Source of the DNA: Micractinium sp. NFX-FRZ
Taxonomy: Eukaryota > Chlorophyta > Trebouxiophyceae > Chlorellales > Chlorellaceae
Reading direction: 5' to 3'
Assembly (NCBI GenBank): GCA_029339195.1
Contig: JAPTJF010000165.1
Span: forward strand, 1-64,000
Length of the DNA: 64,000 nt
The stretch's first letter is position 1. Every line of letters starts with the position of its first letter. A model generated the notes under the pieces. The model was not told where the DNA came from, searched no databases, and worked only from the letters and a program-made list of their open reading frames with translations. Positions 55,901-64,000 of this stretch are shown here, one piece after another. The translations under genes and the position numbers were made by a program.

Positions 55901-58900
55901 TCAGGCCACGCTCAGGCGGGTAGGGGTCACTGGTCCCATCATGGCGTCCCCATTGGAGCCATTGCTCAGCCTGCTGAGGCCCACCTTCACGGCGGGCGCA
56001 GCCGAGGGCGCCACGCCGGGCATTGCACGGCTGCTCTTCTTAGCCATGCCGCCGCAGTTGGGGTCGAAACCAGTGGAGGCGGCGCCGTTGAGCTCGTCCT
56101 CCTTCACCTCGTAGCCCACCTGGGCAGGGGGGGCACACACACACGGGCACACAGGCAGGTGTGAAGAGCGGGCGAGTGTGAGGGCGTGGTGCAGGTGAGG
56201 CTGGGCACAGGGTGCTGCCAGGGCGCCGGCTGGGGGTTGCCACGGGGCAAGGCCACGGCGGCAATCACACCTGGCATGCTGGCAGCAAACGAAGCAGCGC
56301 AGGCGGGCCCACTCTACCCCACCCATGTTTTAGTATAATATATTTCGGCCCACCTCGGGGGGCGGCGGGATGCAGCCGGGCACCAGGGGGGAGGAGGCCC
56401 AGCCGTTCCAAAAGTGCTCCTCGCTGGCCAGCAGCTCAGCGGGCACAGCGGGCGAGTCGGGCACCGCCACCAGCACCGGCTCGTGGTGGGTCTGCAGCAG
56501 GGCGGGTGGGGGGGTGGGCATCCACATCGTTGTGTAGCTGCAGGTTGCGAGCTCGTTGAGGGGTGCCAGGGCAGGTTGGTGCAGACAGCGCGCTTCTCTG
56601 GTGCAGCCAGAAGATGGATGCAGCGGGGTGGTGCCAGCAGCGCGCCGACTTGCAGTGCCAGCAGCCAGGTGGCCAGAGAGGGTGAGTAGGGCGCATGCGG
56701 ACAGCAAGCTTGCCTGCATGGGGCACCAGCCCTGGATGGCTGCGGGCCGGCTCTCCTCCCCCAGCTTCTCTGTGGGGCAGAGCTTGATGGTGAGGGGCAG
56801 GCGGACGACCAAGTTGCTGGCCATGTTGGTGCGCAGGGCAACCTGCAAGGGTGGCAAGGGGCAGGGCAGGGTGGCGTGTTGTCAAGTGGGGTGTACCTGT
56901 GTCAGGCGATGGGATGGGATGGAGCGAGTGCCAAGGGTAGTCGGAGCAGCACGCCGCCCAGGCAACGAGTGGCAGCAGGGAGGCGAGGGGGCACCCCAGG
57001 GGGGGGCCAGCATCCGCGCCTGTCCACGGAGCCTTTGCTGCCTGCTGTCACCAGCTTTTGTCAGTAAGCCACTCGTCAGTCAGTAGGCCGCATGGCAGTG
57101 CATCCTCCTACATGCCACTCCAGGTGTGACTTACCTCCGCCCAGTAGACCGCCTCGAAGACGTCGGTCGACACGGTGACGCAGGGCAGCGCGGGCAGCGC
57201 CATCTCGCACACCCGCTGCCCCCGCGGCTCCTGCTTGGTGTAGCCAGGGAAGGTCTTGCTGGCCACCTCGTCTGCCCGGAGCGGCCGGGGGAGGAGGGAA
57301 GGATCAAGAAGGAGGCGGATGAGGGGAGGCAAGGCCAGGTGAGCAGGTTGGGTGGGGGAAGGGGGAGCAGCCTGGCCAGCAGCATGCCAGCCCAAGGCAG
57401 AGCTGCTTGCTCAGGGGGGGCAGGCTGGCAAGGCCATGGCCCAGAGCTGTGGCACCGCAGCGGCACCACACTGCCCGGGGTGGCTTGCACTGCTTCGCTC
57501 AGACATGGAAAGGGCGCCCTGCTGGCCTCAAGGCAAGCGGCTGCATGCGCTCCGAGGGAGACTCACGGCTGAACTTGATTTGGTAGGAGGAGGCGGAGGG
57601 GTTGTCCACAAATGCCATGGTGCGCATCAGCCGCACCTGCAGGGGGTGGGTGTGAGCCAGCGTGTGCACACTCGACGGCTCCTCAGCACCCAGGTGCGAG
57701 CAAGGGGGGGCGCAAGGGGCAGCAGGCAGCTGCTGTGCACGACGGTCAGACGGAGGGCATGCTCTTGGGTGTGGTGAGGCCCCTGTGCTGCATCCTTTGG
57801 TGGCTTGCAACAGAATTGGCGGCGCGCGCCCGCACCTACCTGGATGCGAGTGAAGGGGTGGCTGGAGCCGTTGTCGGCATCCACCGTGACCTTCAGGGGG
57901 CCGCCAGAGTGCAGCACGTCGCTGGCCAGCAGCACCTTGGCGCCTGCAGGTGCGTGGTTCGGGGCAACAATGCAGCAGTGAGTGGGGTGGGGTGGTTGCC
58001 GAAAAACATGATTGGCGCAGCCAGCAGAGCTAGTCATGCCTTCTGGTGATGCTCCTTGGCATGAGAGCAGAGACTAATCAGTGACGTGCAACAGCCCCCT
58101 GCTGGTGGAAGATCCCTGCTGTGCTACGCATGCTGCGTGCGGCTTTCCATTTGCCGCGGCGCCCACCTGCCGGCGCCTTGCAGAAGCAGCCGCAGGTGAC
58201 GATGTCCGTGGTCTCGTTGCAGCGGCGCTGCACCCCCGCCTGGTCCACCTGCAAGGGGGCGGGGCGGAGCAAGGCGGGCAGGTGGGGCGCTCAGCTCTGC
58301 ACTCTCTGGCTGGGCAGGGCAGCTCGCACTGGCAGCTGGCAGCACCTGCCCAGTCTGCCTGGGATCAGTGAAACAGCACGCTCGTCAGGGTGGTTGCGGC
58401 GCTGCTGGTGTCTGGTAGTATGAGGCGTGGCGTGTGCTCGCGCTGTTGAGTCACTATATGCATACGAAGAAGGTGGAGGCATGAGGCAGCTCACCTCCAC
58501 AGTGACGGGTGCGTAGCCCACCACGTTGGCCTTCAGCCCGCCCTTCTTGAACAGCGTCACCTTGAGCTTGTAGTACACGCCGCCACTGCACAGTGCCACG
58601 TGGAGGGGAGGAAAACAGGTGGGATTACTTGGTTGGGATGGGAAGGGCTGGGTTGGGTTCACCTGCAGTGCGCTGATGGGACAGTGCAGGCAGAGGGGGG
58701 AGGCATGCCCCGTGCTGCGGGAGGGGGGCCACGGGGGGGCGGAGCTCGAGCGCCATGCGGGGCCCGGCGCGTCATGCAGGGGCAGGCAAAGCATGCGCCG
58801 CCAGCGCTCGATGGCTCCCACGTGCCTGCTCTGCTGCGCCTTGCCGCCCTTGACAACGAATCCTGTGTTGTCGTAGTGGCAGGAGGGGTGCATCTCCTTG

Positions 58901-59963
58901 GGCAGGGGCAGGATGAAGGGGACGGTGAACTGGCCCGCCTGGTAGACGCCAGGCCCCGCCACGCACACCTGGCGGTCAAAGTAGGTCAGCCGCCCCTTGT
59001 GCTCGCGGTACTTGGTGACTGCAGGCGAGGGGTGGGGCCAGGGAGGAGGGTGGCGTTTGATGATGAAGCAGGCGGGAGAGGGCGGGGCAGGTGATGTGCA
59101 AGGGAGCGGGCAGGGAGGGAGGGGTGGTGGCGGCAGGGCCGGACAGAGTGTGCGGGCCAGCCTTGCGTGGGCATCACAGCGGCAGGCGCGGGCAGAGGGC
59201 CGCTTGTGTGGCGCGGCAAGGAAGCGCGCACGCTGCACTGCCCCGCATGCGTGCCGTGCGCCACATGCATGTAACGCCCGCTGGGCGACGCACTCACCCA
59301 CCCGCCTGCCCCGCACCCCAGACCCCGCTAGACTTACCCTTCTGCACCGTCTTGCTCCCGTCCAGATTCCACTTGACCTGCACAGCCGTGACGGCAAAGC
59401 GGGTAGGCTTGGTGGCCGAACAAAGCATGCAGGTTATGATGGGCTGCCGCCCCGCCTGGCCAGATACTCTGTGCCTGTGGGCCGCCGCCTCACACCTCCC
59501 TCCAAACACTTTCAGAGGCCGGCGGTCCCAGGAATGCCCAAAACTTGCCTCAATGTCTTCATAGGGCTCCTGGTACATGCATTGCTCGTACCCCTTGAAC
59601 CTGCACGCCAAGCCGGGCGGAGGCGCTGTGAAGTTGTGAAAGCAGCGGCGGCAGACGGCGGTAGCGGTACAAGCAGCCTCCAGGAGATACCGGGGCAGTA
59701 CACACCTGGCAGCGGCCGCCGGCATCTCTAAGCCTGCGCCCCCAAGCGCATGCTGCCTCTTGGATTGTTACGGCGGATTATCAGCGGGCAACCGGAGCCG
59801 GGAGGCCGGCAAGCGACCGGCAAGCTCACTTGATGAAGAGTCCACGGCACTCACAGGCCGCCTGCAGGTTGAGGCATGCCAGCCCTTCTACCACCTCGCC
59901 AGGCTGGTATAATGGCTTGTTCAGCAGGACCGCGCAGCACTCCTTGTGGGGGTTCAGCGCCAT
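55901..59963 (-). CDS. arrestin-fold (alpha-arrestin-like) protein
   Basis: Twelve exons: 59963-59830, 59600-59549, 59377-59338, 59018-58826, 58585-58495, 58248-58167, 57943-57840, 57636-57567, 57271-57135, 56842-56714, 56491-56354, 56119-55901; 462 residues. N-terminal arrestin features: LLNKPLYQPGEVVEGLACL, CRGLFIKFKGYE, VKWNLDG, GVYQAGQFTVPFILPLPKEM, GGVYYKLKVTLFKKGG. The C-terminal lobe continues with GGPLKVTVDADNGSSHPFTRI, YQIKFS and NLVVRLPLTIKLCP. A Cys-rich patch (RRCNETTDIVTCGCFCK) links the lobes. The tail is Ser/Asn-rich. No clear PPxY ubiquitin-ligase motif. The family acts as trafficking adaptors for membrane proteins. Three introns (2, 4, 10) need GC donors: GAG/gcaagt, AG/gcacgt, CAG/gcaagc; intron 4 is the least sure because the same frame is open through it. 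Confidence 0.86.
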
Positions 59964-60296
59964 GATGTTGGCAAACGTCGGGTGGGTCTGCGTGTCTGGT
60001 TCGGATTGGTTTTCAATCTAACAAACAAGTCGTCAATGGGGCGCTCGGATGCAGTCGTGCTGAAATACCGTGGGGGAACGCGATTTCAGCCAAGGTGGCA
60101 CGTGTGCGGAAGGGAGGTGTGGGGAAGTTTCAATGAAGGCGCGCAACTTGAATCATCTCTGTGCATTCTGCATCCTTGTAAGCAAACCCTCGCTCTCACC
60201 AGCAGCAGCGCTGCAGTGCCGGAGCGCTCCTGAGTACCCAACTCGGCCATATTTAACTGTCCCTGCTTAATTAAACACAATTTACCTGCAACAAAC
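59964..60296. promoter_or_regulatory. shared divergent promoter, arrestin-like and Q-rich genes
   Basis: 333 bases between opposite ATGs. AT-rich stretch ttaattaaacacaattt at about 60266-60282 lies just upstream of the Q-rich gene start and could be core promoter for it. Confidence 0.45.
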
Positions 60297-62834
60297 ATGG
60301 TGAGCTGCGTAGGGATGCCACCTGGGGGCGCTCCGGAGCTGAAGCCTCCGGTGCCGCGCACTCCCGCGGCAGCCTGCTCTGCCCGGCTGCAGCCCAACCC
60401 GCTGACGCTGTGCAAGTTGAATGGGGACGCTTGCGGCCGCCTGCGCTTCGGTCGGCGGCCCCGGCCGAGCTGGGCAGCTGCGCCTTACCGCCGCCCCACT
60501 GCCGCCCGCTCCCGCAGGGGTGCGCCCAGTCAATACCAGAGGAGGTCCCGTCCAACGACCCGCTGATGCAAGCGTACTACTCCGGCAAGGATTTTGCTAC
60601 CAAGGCAAAAAGTGAGCTCGAGCTCAGAGCTGCCTCTGGTTTCTTTGGCGTGCCGCGGCGAGCAGGACGCCAGTATCCAAGTATCCTCGGGTGCCTCATG
60701 GCTCACCTTGCCCCCTCCCCACCCTCCCCGTTCTCCTCCCACACTCCTGCCAGTGATCCTGCTGCTGGCTCGGCAGGAGGAGTCGCAAGGCAAAATCCAC
60801 ATCCCAATCAAACTCTACGGGACCCACCTGGCATGCATGTGAGTAGGCCTCCCGGGCCCCTGTCAACCAACCGGAGGCATCACATGTTGACTGCCGCTAC
60901 CGTGCCACACTCAGTGCCACAGGCCGTGTTGCCGCAGCCAGCCCAGCAGCCTGCCCATGCCTGCGCAACATGCCTCCGGCCTGCTTACAGGCCAGCGCAC
61001 GTGCTCACTGCCTCTGCTCACTGCCTACGCTGGGTGCCCCCCCGGCTGCCTGCAGGGCGGCGCATGTGTTCACCGAGTGTGACCGCAGCCAGGTGGAGGA
61101 TCTGCTGGAACTGGCGCAGGCGGTGAGGCCCGGGCTCGGAGGGCGGGCAGGCGGGCAGGCAGACGGGCAGGCGGGCGGGTCCCGCCCTGCAAGCTCCCGG
61201 CATCAGGAATGGGTGGTGATTGGCGGGACCTGGCTGGCGCAGGTGGCGAGGCCAAGTCTGGGCGGGCGGGCGGGCAGGCGGGCGTGCTCGGTGGGTGGAT
61301 GGTCTGCAGCACGCACATGCAGCTGCCGCCCGGTGCCAGCGACTTTCCATTCCCTGGCACTGCCCCCTTGCAGTGCCGCCGCATCGCCGTGCACCGCGCC
61401 ATGCTGCAGCAGAAGGCCATACAGCAGTGAGTGCAGCTTGCCGTTTGCCGCACTGCTGATTGAAGAGGCCCTTGCTGCCAGCTGTCACCGCCAGGTCATG
61501 GCATGTCATGCTACGCGCGCTGACAGCAAACAACACACGCCTGCACACGCACACACACCGCGGTCACCTGCCCCACCCACCCTTCCCTGCCTGCAGGGCC
61601 TCCCAGGTCTGTTTTGGCTCCCCATACATCCCCTACGACCCGCCCGCCCCTGGCGCCATCGGGGCGGACGAGTGGAGCCAGTGGCTCGTCATGATCAAGT
61701 GAGAGGCGGGTGCTGCTGTGCTGACAATAATACTCTTGTCATGATCAAGTGAAAGCGGGCTGCTAAACTGACAATAATACGCTTGGCATGATCAAGTGAG
61801 AGGGCGCTGCTGCTTTGCTGACATCAGTACTCTTGTCAGCCAGGTTGCGGCTCGCTTTTGAGCACACGTCAAGCTGGGGAAGCAGGGTCCAACCTGCGGG
61901 AGCGGTGTGCAGTTGGTGCTGTGTGCTGCCCCAGGCCTGCAACAGCTCCTGCTTCTCAAGTGTGTTTGCCTCTGTGTGTGCCGGCACCTCTGCAGGGGGT
62001 CCGGCAACATCCAGACAGCACTCGGTGAGCCTGCTGCTTGTGCCCGGTGAGCGGCTCTGCAACTCGGCCCGTCAGCATTAAATTATTGTGTGTTTGCCCT
62101 CACCAGGCTATGCCTCTGCACGAGCGCTGCGCCTGCCCCTGCCGCCCTGCCTGCGCGCTGCACGCCGCTGCGTGCACCAGTGTCCTGACCGGCCCGTTTG
62201 CTTGCCCTGAATGGTCTCACGAGCAGAGAAGATGGGGCTTATCAAGACGAGGGTGAAGCAGATGGAGGTGCACCACGTGCACCACCAGGTGCGCCGCCCG
62301 CCAGCCTGGCGCCAGCTGCCTGCCAGCCTGGCAGCAACCTGCCAGCTGCCAGACGTGGACTTTGCCTGGCAGGCAGCGCCGCCCCAGCATCCAACCATGG
62401 CTTCCACGTGGCTGCCTGCTGCCCCAGCGTGCGCTCACGTGACCCAAGTCACGCCTTGGCACCCAGCTCTGCCTCTCTTGCTGCCGACCACGCTTTGCCT
62501 GCCGCCCCCCCCCTCCCACAACGCGCCTGCAGGGCGGCACAACTACGGTGCCGGCGCCCACGCCTGCCCCTGCACCCATGCCCCAGATCAACATCCCCAT
62601 CAACTTCTGCCCCAACATCAACGCCAGCCCCGTCAATGCCACGGGAGTCTCCCCGCCGGGGCCTTCCACGCCCAGCATGGCAGGCATGCAGCAGCAGCCG
62701 CCTTGGGAGGGCAACGCGGCGCAGCACTGGCAGCAGCAGCAGTACTGGCAGCAGCAGCAGCAGGAGCAGCAGCAGCGGGAGCAGCAGCAGTGGCAGCAGC
62801 AGCCCCACCTGTACATGGCACAGCAGGAGCAGCA

Positions 62835-62869
<35 letters not shown>

Positions 62870-63084
62870 GGCGGCCGTGCCAGCAGGCCATGGGCAGCCC
62901 GCCTTACATGTACACGATGGCAACAGACATGATGGCAGGCGCCAGCTGCTCCTGCAGCACCCAGGCATCTGCACCCCCAATGCCAGAGGCCTACCCCCCG
63001 CATGCCACCTCCGGCTACCCGTCGCCCCAGGCCACAAGCTTTGGCTTCCCGCCGCCCCCCAGCCGCAGCCAGTTCGTGTCATGA
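60297..63084 (+). CDS. Q-rich protein with N-terminal MGCAQS lipidation motif
   Basis: Nine exons: 60297-60299 (start codon only), 60518-60611, 60754-60838, 61056-61122, 61374-61426, 61597-61698, 61996-62024, 62227-62288, 62533-63084; 348 residues. The model splices ATG/gtgagc directly to GGG TGC GCC CAG TCA, giving MGCAQS, a classic N-myristoylation (Gly2) plus S-acylation (Cys3) start. Residues 1-165 are a mixed helical region I do not recognise (NDPLMQAYYSGKDF, KIHIPIKLYGTHLAC, DRSQVEDLLELAQA, FGSPYIPYDPPAPG). Residues about 166-348 are low complexity: a PAPTPAP stretch, INIPINFCPNINASPVN, then polyQ and a Pro/Tyr/Ser tail. Membrane association is inferred from the motif; the Q-rich tail is prion-like in composition. 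Retaining intron 6 gives an immediate stop after VMIK. Confidence 0.7.
61688..61834 (+). repeat. three tandem copies of an exon 6 donor site
   Basis: Units at 61688-61737, 61738-61784 and 61785-61834 each contain catgatcaagtga and ctgaca.ta.tac.ctt. Each has a GT donor after atcaa, but only the first keeps the frame open; the second and third would include TGA codons. Confidence 0.9.
62716..62870 (+). repeat. polyglutamine-coding CAG cluster
   Basis: CAG units interspersed with TGG, GAG, CGG and TAC encode a Q/W/E-rich tract ending in ten consecutive Gln. Confidence 0.95.
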
Positions 63085-63387
63085 CTGACCATGTGCGGGG
63101 ATGTGGGCACAGCTGGCAGACACACGGGAGGCTGGGGCGCCGGTGACTGACCATGGACGTATTGCCATGCAGTTATGGTCGAGAGTAGGGGTGCACACCT
63201 GCTCGCGAAACCTGTGGCGCAGGCTCAGCCAGTGCCTGGCTGCACAGAGTGGTGAGCAGCCGGGGCGGCAGCTCAGGGGTGGCTCAGCCACCAAGGCTGG
63301 GCGGCTTCCGTGCCTGTGTGGCCAGACTGGCCTCTTTACTTCCTTCATTTTCGTCATTATCCCTCATTGTGTGACGTGTCAACATAT

Positions 63388-63392
63388 TTACA
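63388..63392 (-). terminator. TGTAA poly(A) signal, methyltransferase-like gene
   Basis: ttaca on the plus strand, about 336 nt past the stop at 63728. Confidence 0.45.
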
Positions 63393-63699
63393 AAGGGGCA
63401 CAGGCTCCAAAGGGACGAGCTGTTGAGGCAATATGCGTACCAGCAACCAGGCTTTCTAGCCGAGCGCTCACTGCGCGCTGCCGGCATGCGCAGGCCTTGG
63501 GGCGTCCTTGCCTGCAACGCCTGCCCTGCAAGGACGCCGCTGCCTGCCGCTGCCAGTGCCGGTGCAACCATGGAGCTGAGACACAAGGCCAGAGCACAAC
63601 CTGGCCTGCCATGTCTGCCCACATGCCCACCTTCTTCCATGCCTCTATGTCCCTAGCCGCCAGTGCCTGGGTTCAGCTTTGCTGGCCCAGGATGCACGA

Positions 63700-63704
63700 T
63701 GTAA
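63700..63704 (+). terminator. TGTAA poly(A) signal, Q-rich gene
   Basis: TGTAA about 616 nt past the stop at 63084. Confidence 0.45.
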
Positions 63705-63727
63705 ACCCAGCCAAGCTAACTTTAAAG

Positions 63728-64000
63728 TTAGGTCATAGTCAGGTTGGAGCCTCGCTCCCCTGGCAGGGCACGAGCCTCCAGGATGCTTGTCAGGGTGCGC
63801 AGGCGGTGCACCCTCACCAGCTGGAAGCCTGCGGAGCGCAGCAGAGCCTCCCACTCCTCACGCCCCCGCTCCTTGCCGCCCCCGATGGACAGCATCTGCG
63901 CAGCAGGCGGGGCGGTGGAGCAGAGCAGCAGGCAGCTTGTGTTGGGCAAGTGACGGGCACCGAGTGAGTTTAGCACTGGGTGTCTGGCTGACTGGGGCAG
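63728..64000 (-). CDS. 3' end of an O-methyltransferase-like gene (partial)
   Basis: The last coding exon is 63895-63728 (56 codons with stop), preceded by a ctgcgcag acceptor; the rest lies beyond the window, possibly partly in 63,900-64,000. The reading MLSIGGGKERGREEWEALLR, then AGFQLVRVHRL and TSILEARAL, resembles the C-terminus of SAM-dependent O-methyltransferases (the GG..R...EW..LL..AGF pattern that ends the plant/ASMT-type fold). Only about 55 residues are visible and the SAM-binding core is outside, so the class is tentative. Confidence 0.58.
   Translation of the reverse strand: MPQSARHPVLNSLGARHLPNTSCLLLCSTAPPAAQMLSIGGGKERGREEWEALLRSAGFQLVRVHRLRTLTSILEARALPGERGSNLTMT

Larger units (their letters stand above)
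63085..63727. other. convergent region with overlapping 3' UTRs
   Basis: 643 bases between the stops of the Q-rich gene and the methyltransferase-like gene. The minus-strand poly(A) signal (63388-63392) lies before the plus-strand one (63700-63704), so the two transcripts should overlap by about 300 bases. No gene seen. Confidence 0.6.

Noticed and set aside
60297..60566. 89-codon frame beginning MVSCVGMPPGG as the N-terminus of the Q-rich protein
   Set aside because: It is out of phase with the next exon; only ATG/gtgagc or weaker internal donors restore the frame.

Overview
The window looks like nuclear DNA of a green alga, most likely a Chlorella-clade trebouxiophyte. Evidence: very GC-rich sequence, dense short spliceosomal introns (I modelled about 123 in 14 genes), TGTAA polyadenylation signals behind several genes, a hydroxyproline-rich (SPPPP)n wall protein, and plant-lineage families such as a FLOE/DUF1421 protein. 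No rRNA, tRNA, CRISPR array, operon, prophage or intact transposon was seen. All gene models were built by reading splice sites by hand. Thirteen complete models keep one reading frame through every junction and end in a stop; none has transcript support.

Layout, left to right: FLOE/DUF1421 condensate-type protein (+, 1172-3550); MRS2/CorA Mg2+ transporter (-, 4303-11637); unrecognised protein with a KH-like segment and polyQ (-, 12100-16126); splicing factor PRP31 (-, 17320-21269); SulP anion transporter with STAS and cyclic-nucleotide-binding domains (+, 21561-28599), divergent from PRP31; BTB/POZ protein (-, 29230-30775), divergent from an arylamine N-acetyltransferase (+, 31537-33635); a 1566-residue helical-repeat protein (-, 34023-42285); a secreted wall-type protein with Fn3-like domains, a proline rod and a triplicated cysteine/tryptophan domain (-, 43389-49683); a small membrane protein (-, 51085-51691); a type I metacaspase (-, 52176-54997); an arrestin-fold protein (-, 55901-59963), divergent from a Q-rich protein with an MGCxxS lipidation signal (+, 60297-63084); and the 3' end of an O-methyltransferase-like gene (-, 63728 to beyond the window).

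The genes form no pathway; they are an ordinary mixed eukaryotic neighbourhood. Three genome-scale habits stand out. First, fragments of exons are repeatedly found copied, decayed, in adjacent introns or flanks (MRS2, PRP31, SulP twice, the helical-repeat gene, the Q-rich gene). Second, GC-AG introns are frequent (7 of about 123). Third, convergent genes have interleaved or abutting poly(A) signals. The most novel protein features are the triplicated domain of the wall protein, the FLOE homologue, and the lipidation-motif/polyQ protein whose start codon is cut off from the rest of the coding sequence by an intron.
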